NCBI GenBank assembly: GCA_035235625.1 | Contig: CP141143.1 | Coordinates: forward strand, 3,702,501 to 3,766,500 | Origin: Saururus chinensis | Lineage: Eukaryota; Streptophyta; Magnoliopsida; Piperales; Saururaceae | DNA: 64,000 nucleotides | Direction: 5' to 3' | Shown here: positions 1 to 12,105 of the stretch, one piece after another | Numbering within the stretch: position 1 is the stretch's first letter | How the letters are laid out: each line of letters starts with the position of its first letter | Position numbers and translations under genes: made by a program | Notes under the pieces: model-generated | The model's database searches: none | What the model was told of the DNA's origin: nothing | What the model saw: only the letters and a program-made list of their open reading frames with translations

Positions 1-181
1 GGCCCTTGGTTGGTAGTTAAAAATGGGAGAGGAAAGAATTGGAAAAGGTGAGGGGCAAAATAGACAAACTTGGAAAGAGAGGTTACACTTGATATGGGGT
101 GTGTTTGAATCAATAGAAGCCGCCTAAGATAATTTTCTAAAAAAAATCTCTCATAAGACGCTTATTTTGGGACAAAGGGAG
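1..181. mobile_element. 3' end of a Stowaway-like MITE
   Basis: The right edge (about 150-181) reads as a typical Stowaway/mariner-type terminus, with a sequence like GACGCTTATTTTGGGACAAA followed by GGGAG and TA. It resembles the right end of the complete MITE at 38676-38925. No matching left terminus is visible in the first 150 bases, so the copy is truncated or starts before the window. Confidence 0.4.
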
Positions 182-2110
182 TAGAAGCCTAGCTAAGAGA
201 AAATGTGAAGGAAGACAAGGATTTTGTGAGCCTTTATTAGCATATAAATCACATATTTTGTAACTTAATTGTTGCAACAATTGTTATACACATTCTTTCT
301 AGAAGTTGGATATGCTTGGAAGTTATATGCTGCCATCTTCCTTTTCTGCTATCAATATAATTAGCCAGTTTGGAGATGAAAATTATACATATGATCAACA
401 CATTTTTTGTTTGTATATTTTTAAAACTTTGACAATGCATATTTTAGTCAAAATTTGAGAAAACAGGCAATTAAAGACCTTGATGTGAATGTGTTCGGCC
501 ATAAAAACTGGTCCCCCTGGTTATGTTTAAAACTTTGACTAGTGTTCTTCAAAAAGAAGGCACTCTATCATAACATATTTCTTTTATGTGAAGAGGGAGA
601 CTTTCTTTTAACCTAAAATTAATTGTTACATTACCAGTGATCACGATTTCTTTAATACACCCTGTTAGTCCTAGACTCCTAACATGGATCAGACTTGTGG
701 GATATTTGGTCACAACGAGCTTCCCTCAACATTCACTATAGATCCCTTGTATACAATAAATTATTAAGTACTCCTAGAATATCCTTTAGGAGTTACTCCC
801 ACTTTACAAGCATTGTTAATATTGAGAATCGATAGTGTACATGTTAGTATATGTTCCCACTTGTGCTAATGCATGCACTATCAATTTTTAAGATTAATAA
901 TTCGTATAAATTATGTAGGAGTAAATCCCACATGTTACTCAAAGAGTACCTAATAATTTCTCCTCATCTACAATTATAATTAATTCAATTTATTATTATT
1001 ATTATTTTACTATTATTATTATTATTATTTAATGAGGAGTATTAAAGTCTTTAGCACATAACTGGATAGTGCATATTAACTAGCCTCTTAGAGTACTACC
1101 ATATCTCACCACCAATTTTCTCGAGAACGTACGAAGTCCACTCATCCTCAGTAAATTGGGACATCGTTTATTCCATCATCGAGCATCATCATTCTTGTTG
1201 TTAATTATTTATATGCTCCCTATAGAAGGCTTGATTCTCAAACTTATACAAATTGTTACTTTCATTCATGTTTTACTAACTACGTCATATAGGAAATTGC
1301 CAACCCTTACAAAAAGTGGGGAGCCTCGTCAAATTCAAGCTCAGGATTTATGTTATCAACCACTTTTAACTTTTTCTAATAATTATTTTTAGTAAAAAAT
1401 AATATATGTTGGATCGCATATTGAAAATATGTGGTTAGCACTACACAAGTCGTTAGATCATGATCTAATGGCTCACATCATATAAGGAGGGGGATGATTA
1501 AACTATGTTTGCCCCTAAGTATTATGGGTGTACAATTTGCTGATTTTGACACACTTTGGCATGTGTCAGGCGCATACTAACGGGACTCTTACTTTTTTCT
1601 TTATTTTATTTGCTATCAATCACATATATTTTTTATTGCACTAAACTTGTTAAGTAATTGTATTTTTCTATACAACCACTCATGCATTTGGGGGCACACG
1701 TGTTGGGCATTAGGTGGCGCATGTGCTGGGCGGCGATGTAAAATCAAGATTTAATGACACTTATTACTCAGAGGGAGGGCAAGGCAGGTAATTCAAATAG
1801 ATATCATCCGATCTTAATCGAATGGCACACAATGGGTTCAGTGCACGACCCTACCAAATGCGTTCAGGCACATAATATTAATAGAACTCAACAAATAATG
1901 AATCATGTTCCTCACTTCTACTATAGTGTACATGTATAAACTAGACATACCACAATATCGTCATCTACGTGTGTTTCTTAAAAAACAATCAATCAAATTT
2001 GTATCCACAAACCACCAAAAAAGAGTGATATCTAAGTGAGAAAATCAAAAAAAAAAGTGGGGGATGGTGTCCCTAGCCAGACAAGCTAATCCTGGACTAA
2101 TTCTCTCTGG
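182..2110. other. AT-rich intergenic spacer
   Basis: No gene was recognised on either strand. The short open frames here have no recognisable domain and sit in AT-rich sequence. An (ATT)n microsatellite lies at about 969-1031. Confidence 0.6.
969..1031. repeat. (ATT)n microsatellite
   Basis: Runs of ATT/TTA trinucleotides interrupted by a single ACT. Simple sequence repeat, no coding potential. Confidence 0.85.
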
Positions 2111-3226
2111 TTACAACGTCAACAGTGCCGTCGTCACCGCCAGAGGCAATGCCACCCCGGCCGCGCGTCCCCACCTGGACGCCCACCTGACACGGCCGTC
2201 GCTGGTGTCCCTCTCCTGTATGGTGGGCACTGCCGTGTGGGCGGAGCCATTGTAAGATGGGTTGGAGCCGTACAGCTGCTGGATCCCGTCGACGTCGTCG
2301 GTCGCGAGCTGCACCTTGCGCGTACCGGACGAGATGGTCGGGTACATGATGGCTTCGGCCTCGGAGGAGTGGCCCAGCCCCAGCAGGTGACCGATCTCAT
2401 GCACGGCCACAGATTCCAGATCGACCTCCGTTAGTCCCAAGGACGACTGGGAGTCCACGTTCCAGTTCTCCGCCCCGTCTAGGTGGAACCGGCCGTCCGT
2501 CGGCGAGAAGGCATGGGCGAGGGTGCCTAAAGTCCCGTCGAATGCCTCACCGTCGCCGTGGTCCCCGGTGAAGAAGGCGATCTGGATGTCGGCGGAGCTG
2601 GCGGAGGTGGTCTCCCGGAAGGTCATGGGAATGACCTCAGACCACCGGGAAAAAGCCCGGGCGAAGACGGTGCTTAGAAGTTGGGAGTCGCCGGGCTGGT
2701 CCGACGTGGGAATGATAACGTAGGTGAGCTCGCGCTTGTTGGCGGGCCAAGTGGGCCGGCCGGGGAAGAAGGAGAAGTGGGCCACGGAGTGGAGGCCTCC
2801 GCTGCTAGTGTTGTGCTTGCCGGCGTTCATGGTAGTGGTGCCATTGACGATGTCCGGGTTGCCGCACCTGGGCCGGACGATCTGGGAGAGGGTGGAGGCG
2901 TCGAGCACCCCGGAGGCGTTGAGGTTGAAGTTCTTCTGGTAGGTCATGAGGGCCCATTCCAGGGCTTCGTCGAAGCTGTCGGAGAAGTTGGAGGGCGTGT
3001 CGGGGATGTAGCCGAAGCGGTGGAAGTACTGCTTGAGAGAGGAGATGCCCGTGATGTTTTCGCCCTTGTGGCAGCCGGCCAACTTCTGGAAGGAGTCCCA
3101 CGCTCCCAAGGTGTGGTTCAAGTTTATTGGGAAACCCGAAAAGGCCCTAGTCGTTCCCAATACTAGGAGACATACGAAGATCAAAGGAACTGCAAATGAT
3201 CGACATGAAAAGAACAGCTGCCTCAT
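2111..3226 (-). CDS. Plant matrixin (MMP-type) zinc metalloproteinase, GPI-anchored form
   Basis: An intronless 371-residue preproenzyme, as is usual for plant matrix metalloproteinases. Seen: a hydrophobic signal peptide (about 5-29); a peptidoglycan-binding-like prodomain (about 40-120); the cysteine switch PRCGNPD with Cys121 that would hold the enzyme latent; a catalytic domain (about 150-320) with the zinc site HEIGHLLGLGHS (His276, Glu277, His280, His286) and Met-turn Met294 in AIMYPT; and a hydrophobic C-terminal tail after a small-residue stretch, consistent with a GPI-anchor signal. Several NxT/S sequons are present. The family cleaves extracellular or cell-surface proteins and acts in growth, senescence and stress. 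The start is the first ATG, directly before the signal peptide. All catalytic residues are intact and the length is normal for the family. The gene is clearly GC-richer than its surroundings. Assignment to a numbered paralogue (for example 2-MMP or 3-MMP) is not possible by eye. Confidence 0.95.
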   Translation of the reverse strand: MRQLFFSCRSFAVPLIFVCLLVLGTTRAFSGFPINLNHTLGAWDSFQKLAGCHKGENITGISSLKQYFHRFGYIPDTPSNFSDSFDEALEWALMTYQKNFNLNASGVLDASTLSQIVRPRCGNPDIVNGTTTMNAGKHNTSSGGLHSVAHFSFFPGRPTWPANKRELTYVIIPTSDQPGDSQLLSTVFARAFSRWSEVIPMTFRETTSASSADIQIAFFTGDHGDGEAFDGTLGTLAHAFSPTDGRFHLDGAENWNVDSQSSLGLTEVDLESVAVHEIGHLLGLGHSSEAEAIMYPTISSGTRKVQLATDDVDGIQQLYGSNPSYNGSAHTAVPTIQERDTSDGRVRWASRWGRAAGVALPLAVTTALLTL

Positions 3227-3318
3227 TCTGCTTCTTCTTCAAACGATTAGAAGGCCCGAAGGAGAGATATGAATGGAAGAGCAGTGATAGAGTCGATCGG
3301 CATGGCAAATCTGCGGTT

Positions 3319-3328
3319 ACTTATATGC
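3319..3328 (-). promoter_or_regulatory. Putative TATA box of the matrixin gene
   Basis: On the minus strand GCATATAAGT lies about 95 bases upstream of the matrixin ATG, a plausible place for a TATA element giving a 5' leader of about 60 bases. Inference from motif and spacing only. Confidence 0.4.
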
Positions 3329-3549
3329 GACGGAAGTCTGACAGAGTTTCGACGAAGATGTTGGGACCGGACGTCAGCATGGAGACGAAGATTGTCTTGG
3401 TCAAACAAAGGGACTATTTTGCTTGCTGAGAAGTGTCTCCCAACCTCCGTGTGTTGGATATACAATTAAACGGAGGAAGATGCTATGAGGATGGCCGGAA
3501 TGTGGGTCCCTATTGACCTCAGCGGCGGCGATCGAGATGGACTAATTCA

Positions 3550-3882
3550 ATGGTCCAAGGTAGCGCGTTGGTTGCGTGGGACATAATTTTCATGGCGAAA
3601 ACCCTTGCTAAACAGCACAACGAATACATGTTGAAGAAAAGCATGAGGTTGGTATTTAATGATGATGAAAGTGACTTTTTGACTAATCAAATGATTGTGA
3701 TTGTCTTCAACAATTTTATTAAGAAGGGGTTTGGTATCGAGTATCGAAGTTTAGTAGGTTTCCAGAAGAATTGTTCGTCTCTGATAACGTCTTACCTTCG
3801 AGAAGAAGTTGGGGACTCGGGACGTTCGCAACTGCGAGCTGGACTGGACTTCCGGAATAATCCTTTTCTATTTCTGTACTGA
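3550..3882 (+). other. Unassigned 110-codon open frame, doubtful gene
   Basis: ATG-initiated frame of 110 codons between the matrixin promoter region and a MITE-like sequence. I recognise no domain, signal peptide or membrane segment, and codon use is AT-rich like the spacer. It may be a chance frame or a fragment of a longer, broken gene. Confidence 0.15.
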
Positions 3883-3887
3883 ATGTT

Positions 3888-4049
3888 CTCCTTTCATTAA
3901 TAGTTATTTTTTTATAAATAATAAATTTTATTAAATAGTAAAACTTATATTTAAGAGAAAAAAATTAGACTTTTTTAAGTACTTAACTTTAACAAAATAA
4001 AGTTATAAAATATATCTTTTAAATAAAATATTAATTAGAACCGAGAGAG
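3888..4049. mobile_element. Decayed Stowaway-like MITE
   Basis: Short AT-rich element with a weak left end (TCTCCTTTCATTAATAG) and a right end CCGAGAGAG followed by TA. Its interior, around TATTAAATAGTAAAACTTA, resembles the interior of the MITE at 11507-11669, which suggests they belong to one family. The left boundary is uncertain. Confidence 0.4.
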
Positions 4050-4085
4050 TATATTAGAAAGAGAAGACAGTTTTAACAAATGAGA

Positions 4086-4150
4086 GAGCTGTAGAGAAAG
4101 GCTTTTTCATATTGCAATGAGCTGTAGAGAAGGCTTTTTCATATTGCAAT
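4086..4150. repeat. Tandem duplication, 32-33 bp x 2
   Basis: Two adjacent copies of a unit starting GAGCTGTAGAGAA and ending ATATTGCAAT. The copies differ by one base (a deleted A), so the duplication is young. Confidence 0.85.
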
Positions 4151-4763
4151 GCTAATAAAACAAGAAAAATGCTTCTGTGATGTCCTACTTCATTAATTGG
4201 GGTCCGGTTTCTGAATGATAAATAGCCTCATGACGTATGAAACCTTACATCAACGTAATATTACTCATAAAACAATGTTAATTACAGGGAAAGAAAACCC
4301 CTATGTACATTGATGTGTTAGCTCTTTCACGGGTAAATGCCCTTTAAGCCAAGAAAAACCAATTCAGCAAAGTTAGGATTGCATCCAAAGGACTTGGATC
4401 ACAGATTCTATCATGCGGGATGTTGAAGAAAGCTAACCATGATTTAGACAGGAATTTATGAGAAGACAAAGTAAAATATACCACTTATCAGTAAAAAAAC
4501 TAATCAATATAGGCAGAAATGACCAATTAATTATTAACAATTATGGCTGGTCCTTGGATAAACAGCCTGCAAATGAGTATTGTATGTGTATGTGTCTAAT
4601 AATAATTTATCCATCAGTATTTTATCCATAGACACAAAATTTTATTCAGTAGATACAGCTATTATTTGCGAACATAGTCCTTTAAGCAATTAGATGAGGT
4701 GGTTAGAGAACAAGAGAGACATCTACCATTATCATTAAATGGGGGCAATTTATACATACTATC

Positions 4764-5418
4764 TTCTTTATTTGTATTTAGTATTATTATTTAAATTGTC
4801 TCGCATATATTTAGTAATTAACTCCAACATATACCTCAAATAAAATATTAGTATATTTATATTTAAATTATTAAGAATTAAAGAATAAGAAAATTATGCT
4901 TACGGGTCATTATGGATAAAAAACACCCTTAGTAAAAAGATGTAAATTATATTTAAAAATTATTTTGGATAAATGGCCAGCGGAAGTCTTTGTCCACAAT
5001 CATATCCAAATTTGGTAGACAAAAAATTTAGCCAAACAAGGCCACTTTGAATACGGCCCAAACATCCAAGAACGGACTTCCACGAACAATCCTTATTCTT
5101 TATTTGTATTTAGTATTATTATTTAAATTGTATTGCATTTAGTAATAAACTCTAACATATGCTTCAAATAAAATATTAGCATAATTATATTTAAATTATT
5201 AAAAATTAAAGAATAAGAAAATTATACTTACGGATCATTAGTAGAAAGATGCAAATTATATTTAAAAATTATTTTAGATAAATAGCCCGCGGAAGTCTTT
5301 ATCCACAGTCATATCCAAAGTCATATCCAAAATTTGGCAGACAAAAAATTTAGCCAAACAAGGCCACTTCAAATACGGCCCAGACATCCGAGAACGGACG
5401 TCCACGAACAATCCTTAT
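4764..5418. repeat. Tandem direct duplication of about 330 bp x 2
   Basis: Copy 1 is 4764-5095 and copy 2 is 5096-5418. Both begin TTCTTTATTTGTATTTAG and end near CACGAACAATCCTTAT. They are clearly alike throughout, with scattered substitutions and small indels, including a short internal duplication of CATATCCAAA in copy 2. No gene is seen in the unit. The array ends about 550 bases before the CREG-like start codon, so the second copy may lie in its distal promoter. Confidence 0.85.
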
Positions 5419-5449
5419 AACAAGCTCCACCTGACTACCCTCGACAGGT

Positions 5450-5860
5450 ATGGGCCAGGCCCAGCAAGTTCCCGTTAGTCCAGTGGGCCTGAATCCAAGC
5501 ACCAGCTTCCATATAGTATTTCCAAGAGAAAAAAATACTTGATCTGTACGTAGTTTTTTTTTTGGGGTATAAATCTCTGTACATAGTTGATAAGGCCGAC
5601 TAATATCACAATTCACATGATTCTTATCCGAGACTGGCGACATCGGCAAGTCTAATTTGAGACTTGGATAGTGTCCATTCGTCCATCTAATGGCCAACTT
5701 TCTCTACCAACCAGTCCGATCCATCATCCCTCTATGACGCACGATAAATGGGCATGGGTCGTGGTCGTATGGATAGCGAAACCACATCCCCTGGGGCCCG
5801 TTGTGAGCGCTTCTTACTAAAAAAGCCCACTTGCTTCGTCGTTCGGACCAAGCCCAATTG
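5450..5860 (+). promoter_or_regulatory. Promoter region of the CREG-like gene with site II-type motifs
   Basis: Several TGGGCC/AGCCCA-type motifs occur in both orientations: GGGCCAGGCCCA near 5452, GTGGGCCTG near 5482, GGGGCCCG near 5793, AAGCCCAC near 5823 and AAGCCCAATT near 5850. Such site II elements bind TCP factors and are common in promoters of broadly expressed plant genes. No convincing TATA box is seen. Confidence 0.4.
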
Positions 5861-5964
5861 ATCGTCGCTCTACTCGAGTCCAACCGAGTCAGTTGCAACC
5901 AGATAACATCAGCTCTCCTCGTTGCTCCGCTCCTTCGCCGGACGGCATCGACGTTGGACGGGCC

Positions 5965-8900
5965 ATGGAATGCAGACAGGCCTCTGCTGCCCGTATTCTG
6001 CTTCTGATTCTTAGTTTCATTTCTTCTAAAACTCTCTTTGTTGTAAATGGTCGGGTCCTCCTATGCCGGGGCGTGCCGCCCAAACCAGATCCTGCGGATG
6101 CTGTCGCCACTGCTCGGTGGCTAGCCTCTCAGAACTCTTGGGGTGTCCTAAGGTGTTCCTTTTATTGTTTATCGCGAACTTTGATCTAATTCGCGTTATT
6201 CGTGTGTTCCATTTGATTGCTTGGTTCCTTCTGATCTCTGGGTTTCATTTAATTCATTCTGTTTCTCTTCTGATACTGGTATATCGTATGCTTATAGACT
6301 TTTCTTGGTGAGGCTGTCCCACTATTGCTATATTTGATGTACGTCTTTGTAATTTAGCCGTTAATTACTTCCTGGATTAATGAAAATCCTTATTACTTTT
6401 ACATCGTCATGCATATTCGCCGTTTAATTCAGGGGTGCAAGCTGCGGGATTGATTATCTCGATATTGTACATGTTGCCATGCGTTTGTTACGAGGACTGA
6501 TTGTTGTGGCGGGCTTATCTAAGTTATTATTAAAACACGGTAGAAGACGTAATGATGGGAAACTATTATTTTATTTTTTATAGGCCTGCCCTGTAGAACA
6601 CATTAAATTATTCTTTCTGTTTCAAATATAATGGATGGAGCGGACATTTCACGCTTATGCCATTTTGATTTTCATTGCAGTACTATTTCAAATGAATTGG
6701 GCGGAGCTCCATTCGGGTAAGCTTTCTTTACCTGTTTTTGATTTTATAAAGAGTACGGAGAAATGAAGCTATAATTTGTTGTCAATTTTTTTTTAATTCT
6801 CTTGAATCTCAAATTCTCAATTTAACTTGCGTGTAATTTTTTATGCTTGGGGACTTTCACATTAACAATTCCCATTATAGTTTACATTTCTTTTATATCA
6901 TGGTTTTGATTATGACAAGAGTCAAATGGTTGGTATAGGATCCATGTCACTTACCCAGATAGTCGGAATAAGGCGTAGAAAATGATGATGATAATACTTT
7001 TGGTTCCGAATTTGCTGGATTGTTTCATAAGAATGATTTTTGGCATACATTAAGGAAAAAAAGTTAGACATGATTATAATTTTCTCTCTTTGCTTAGTAT
7101 GTTGGTGAGTGGAGACAGAAATGTATTGTCCAAGTGAAAGTTTATGAGTTCTTTAGAAAGGGTGTTCCCAGAACTGGGTTTTGTGTTATAATTGTAGCAT
7201 AATGTGATATTGAGTGTCTCATACATACAACCTGTAATAACATGCTGTGGGTCATTTTGCTAATTTGTAGAAGTGTTTAATAACTTTACATTCTAATAGA
7301 AAAATACAGAGACTGGCCTTTTCTTGATATAAAAATCTAATACACATGCAGAAATGTAGTTTCGTATAGTGATGGGTTAACTGGAAAGGGTTGGGGCATT
7401 CCCTACTTCTATTTGACTGCTTTGGACCCCACAGCGAGAAATGCATTGAAGGATGAAAGATCTTCTTTTGCAATTAGCGAGTTTCCTCTTGGAACCTGTG
7501 GAAAGACGGATCCTGAGAACCCCACATGTGCCAAATTTACCCTGACAGGAAAGGTGGGTATCTTGGTTTATTTCACTACTTCTAAAAGTAAAAAAGTTAT
7601 TGTTCTTCACTAATTGTTGGCTGCTTTTATTCATGCGATTTTTTTATATCTTTTTCACCATTTAAAAATTTAGTCTGCACCTTGTGCTTGCTGAAAAATT
7701 TCAAACTGTTTCATGTACAACATGTGACCAAAGTTTATGTACAGAGAGAAATAAATTTGTATAGAAATACACCTTAAAGAAATTAAGAAACAAAAGACTG
7801 TTCATAAAAGGAGTATAAAATATGTTACTTAAAGTTGGAACTGATTAAAAAAATGCTTCTTCAAACTGAAGTTTATCTATTTTTTCTGTACTGTTGGAGT
7901 GGGTAATAGAGTGAACTATATGACAGAATCTGTTGGCTGAGCTAAAGTTAATTAATGTGGATAGATCAAATCGGTACCAATGTGGAGGAGTGTGAATTTT
8001 CATTGTTGTCCTTCTACTTGGCCATCTTTTGAATTCCCATGATATAGTGAAAAGGGTTGTAGCATGCATTGTGTTTGCAGAAATTTTTACATGATTCTTT
8101 TGGCCGGCAAGGCAAGTAAGGTCAAAGTTGATAAGTTTTTTAGCATTCTCACAGGAGCTTAAAACACTCATGAGTTAAATTATATTTGAATTTTTCGTTA
8201 TACTTCAGGTCCTATGAATTTTTTCCTTTTTGCTAACAAAATTTCATGTCTTAAGAAGCTGCCATCAATTATGTACAATCATCCATCTTTGGATCACATT
8301 TTGGTTTTTTGAGCTTTGTCCTTGTATATTTCCATGGTGAGCAGGTTTTCTTGTTAGGACCAATGTTTTATTGCCTTCCATATTACAGAAAAATACCCAC
8401 TTTCTGCAGTTGTTTAGGGGCATATTTTATCTTTATAAAAAGTTTGTCTTTATTGCTGAAAGATACAGGATGAATTATTGTAATGATCTAAATTATAGTT
8501 TCTTCATGTTATGAGGACAGAAAACAAAAATAGGAAGAAACCTTTGTAGCATTTTTGCACATGCCATGATATATTGATGCTTCTATTGCTCTTGGTTTTT
8601 TCTGTGTGGCTGGTTTTTAGCTGAAGTTGGTCAATAAGAAGACTAAGGAAGCAGAGTTTGCTGAACTAGCTTTGTTTACAAAGCATCCCGAGATGAAGGG
8701 TATGTCCATGAATATGTTACTCAGTGCAGGTTTTGCTTTTATAATGCTTATTGTGTTTTTTTATGAAACAGACTGGCCCGCAGATCACGATTTTCAGTTC
8801 TTCAAATTGGAAATTGATGATTTGTTTCTTATTGACTGGTTTGGTGGACCAAAACCTCTAACATTGGAGCAGTACCTTGGTCATTCTGAAATGTGAGTAC

Positions 8901-9121
8901 TGTGCTTACAATTTTTTTGTACTTTATGTATAAAAAACGTTGCTTTAACTAAACGCTGGTTCTCAATGTCATATACTCAAATGAAAGAAAAGCATGATGT
9001 TTGCATCTCATGTGGATGCTTTCTGTTAGTTGTTGCATTGTTCTCCTCCTAATTACTGCCTATTCTTTTTCTCCCTACTTGGGCCTTATAATTTCTCAGG
9101 AAGCAGATTACCTCGGTATAA
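5965..9121 (+). CDS. CREG: CREG-like secreted protein (cellular repressor of E1A-stimulated genes family), six exons
   Basis: Six exons join to a 215-residue protein: 5965-6152, 6681-6716, 7352-7553, 8621-8699, 8772-8892 and 9100-9121. All introns are GT-AG and the phases agree. The N-terminus has a hydrophobic signal peptide (RILLLILSFIS), then the pyridoxamine-5'-phosphate-oxidase-like split-barrel fold typical of CREG. Recognisable family blocks are WLASQNSWGVLSTISNELGG across the exon 1/2 join, GIPYFYLTALDPTARN in exon 3, ALFTKHPEMKDW across exon 4/5, and LIDWFGGPKPLTLEQYL in exon 5. Animal CREG is a secreted or endolysosomal glycoprotein without known catalysis; the plant members are poorly characterised. 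The first ATG in frame is at 5965 and places the signal peptide at the N-terminus. Exon 2 is only 36 bases and exon 6 encodes only the last few residues, so automatic predictors may miss both. Confidence 0.93.
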
Positions 9122-11506
9122 TGCGAGAAATCAGTTCAAATACCTTCTGTGTGCCTGTATCATAGAAAATGTGGATTGCTTACGGAGTCATAGTTTCAAT
9201 AACGTTGTATATGAGAGTGGATATGTGCATCATTGTATATTTATCTGACTGTCAATAACGTTGTATATAAGTATGAATCTGTGTATCGCTGTATAGCAAT
9301 CAGTTGTGCACTATATATTTGCATGAACACAAACGTCGTTAATTTTCTAAAAAAAATTGTTCATTAGGTGATCTGCTTTCTTAGATTTTCCAATTTGCCA
9401 AACTATGTGATGCTCGGGAAAATAGCATCTTGTTGAAAGACCTTTTTTAAGGAAAATAACTTAGCTAGTAACGAAGATTAGAGGCAAAAGAAGAAAAGCC
9501 ACAGAAAGAAGAAAAGAGAAGGAGGAACTTGATTCGAGGGTTGGAGAAGAAACTCTACAAGGATGAGAGCAAATTAGAAGGCTTAATTTTCCAAATTCAT
9601 CAAAACTACTTGTTAGATTGGAATCCTATCGCTTATACGTATTGACCTTCTACAAACACTCTTCTAACGTCTAAGACAATTCAAACTAGCGACAGCGGTT
9701 CTTTATCCAACGGAGAGAGAAGGGTCATCTTGTTAATGTGAACACGCATGGGAAAGGCAGCATGAGAGGTGTAGCTGGTGTGGACGTCTCCACTAACGTT
9801 CTCATGTAGGACTTGCCTAATGAAATAAATAAATTAAAAAAAGGCAGAGAAACGGGAAATGCGTGGAGCCGTAAATCAACAAGTTTCTTTCTCTTTTTTG
9901 TTTGATGTGGGCAGACCAACAAGTTTGGCTTCATCGAAAATTTAGGTCTCCGTTTCCTAGTAGCCATGTAAGGCACCGACAACATGCATTGGGGCTCTCA
10001 TACCAGTCCCATTCTTAGTGCGATCTTCAAATGCAGCCACTTATAATTGGTCCCAATTCCTCCACCGGTCATCTATTGCATCCATCGTCCAAAACCCCAT
10101 CCACCATGAACTTGCGCCAGCCTTGTACGTAACTCCAGCAGGAAGGTGACCTTCCGGACCCTCAAGCGAAGAAAAAAAGAAAAAGGTGGCCGACCTACTC
10201 GACACAGGGAGACATTTTTCATGTTCGTTTTGAGAATAAACCGAGCTTAAAGAATAATACAGTGGGGAACATCTATTTTCAAGATGGATAACGTTGCACG
10301 TTGGAGTAAGTGATACTTGCGCTAAAATATATTAACATGTGCACCGTTGATCTTAAAAATAGACGCTGGGTTTCTTACGTTTGGCTCAGAGCTAGCAGGG
10401 AACATGATAAACACTTCACAGACACAGTGGACCCCCTTATGAGGACCCGGATAACCAGTGGGTCAACCCTTTAGTCGTACTTTACCTTTATCATAATTAT
10501 AGGAGGGGAGAAACTTTTAGCCTTCTAACGGAAGCATCTGCATTGTCCTACATGGTTCTATCATGGAAAAAAAGGTAATCAGGGTTGGTCAGGAGTAAGA
10601 TTTTCAGAAAGCAGGTGGATTTTTGATAAGCTTACAGGTAAGCCAATTCCCATAGATGAATTATGCCGCCAAGCGAGAATACTGGAACATACGTGTCGGT
10701 CCCCATCGAAGCCAACTTTTTCTTGCAAGGGGAGCAAATGGTCCAGTCCATTGCCCACCGGAGAACAATCTGGTAGGCATCGAAGGCAAAACCCTCCTAA
10801 AGCGAAAAAGGACGAAAGCCAACTTGCCCAAGAGGAACAACTAAAAGGCAAGTCACTCTTAATTGCAGTCATGTGAGCAGTCTGTACTTGTGTTAATGAA
10901 AAAAGAAAAGTGGGCTGCATTCAATATGCAAGACACACACCGATCCAAAAAAAAATACGCGGGATACATAAACTCCAGCTGTTGCTTGCTCTTTGCTTCT
11001 TACGAGTGTCAATTTAAAGATAAAGAGCATGTATATTTCTTTTAGTTTTGTGTTAAGGTTGCCCTTGGGGCTTCTTTGTGCCAAAAAAATAAGATTACAA
11101 GAAAAGCTTGACATGTCATTCTAAGATTAAATGGCTCATATTTTATGTAAGGGCTAGTGTGGATGAACTTTCCTTAGGTGCTTTTATTTGTTTTTTTGTT
11201 GAAAAAAAAATGGGAACAAGCCTTTTTGTTTATTTATGTCTCTTTTTATATGGTTTTGAAGAGAAAATAGATTTTTGGATTGTTTTTGTTTTTTTTATGT
11301 AAAATGACAAAAATTATCCACAATACATGGATAATAATGAAGTTAGAAAGGGTGACACGACTTCTCTTAGGCCTAATTTAGAAATACATTTTCTGCATAA
11401 AATAACACCCATCTCAGGTCTTTTATCTAAAAGACATCCTTTTCACCTTTTAAAAGGTATTAGGCAGAGTGGCATCCAAACTAATGTTACTTTTTTAAAA
11501 AATATT
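9122..11506. other. Intergenic spacer without recognised gene
   Basis: No coding region recognised on either strand. Minor A-rich tracts and short open frames only, none with a recognisable domain. Confidence 0.5.
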
Positions 11507-11669
11507 ATTCTTTCGATCTTATATTAATAATTTTATTTAAAAAATAATATTTTTTATTAAATAGTAGAACCTACCATTGAGAGAAGGAAAAATAAAATTG
11601 AGCCAAATAAAATTATTAATATGGACAATTTTTTTCTTTCGAAATAGGTTATTATGGGACGAAAGGAGT
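11507..11669. mobile_element. Stowaway-like MITE
   Basis: Left end ATTCTTTCGATCTTATATTA and right end TTATTATGGGACGAAAGGAG are inverted versions of one another, as in Tc1/mariner-type MITEs with a TACTCC(C)TTCGTCC terminus. TA is present at the right border. About 163 bp, non-coding, AT-rich. Confidence 0.6.
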
Positions 11670-11690
11670 ATAAAGTATATGGTTCTCTTA

Positions 11691-11991
11691 CTTCTTTTGT
11701 CCTATAATAATTATCGTAATTTAAAAAAAAATTATCTTATAAGTCCCACAAAGTTCTTATTAATTTTTAAAAATAAAATACTGTTGCTCTATTATTATTT
11801 TTAAAATCAAATAAAATTATTTATATGAGAAAAATTAATTTTTTATTTATATTTTATACCAATTAATGAGTGGAATAAATTTATTAAAAAAACAAGTAAA
11901 AAAGTTAATAAAATAATTTCCTTAAATATTATTTTTAGATAAATAATAAACAATTAATATGAGAAGGACAGTTAATCTAGGACGGAGAGAG
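11691..11991. mobile_element. Second Stowaway-like MITE, adjacent copy
   Basis: Left end CTTCTTTTGTCCTATAATAA and right end GATTAACTGTCC complement (read as GGACAGTTAATCTAGGACGG then AGAGAG) form imperfect terminal inverted repeats. TA precedes the element. It sits 21 bp after the previous MITE and ends about 50 bp before the TATA box of the WD40 gene. Confidence 0.55.
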
Positions 11992-12038
11992 TGTAAGCTT
12001 TTCTGTTCTATCTCTGGCAATTTTCGTCCTGGTGACGC

Positions 12039-12046
12039 TATAAAAA
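12039..12046 (+). promoter_or_regulatory. TATA box of the WD40 gene
   Basis: TATAAAAA lies 84 bases before the WD40 start codon. Transcription would be expected to begin at about 12065-12075, leaving a leader of about 50 bases that contains the uORF start. Confidence 0.7.
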
Positions 12047-12105
12047 CTGAGTCTCAGTCGGTAAGCCCACCCTCGTTGATATTCGTCCAACTGATCGGCG
12101 CCGGG

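Noticed and set aside
2681-3166. 161-codon plus-strand frame opposite the matrixin gene
   Set aside because: It is the complement of an intact metalloproteinase with conserved catalytic motifs; GC-rich third positions create the shadow.
5893-5964. N-terminal extension of the CREG-like protein
   Set aside because: The upstream open codon is TTG; the ATG at 5965 gives a normal signal peptide at the N-terminus.
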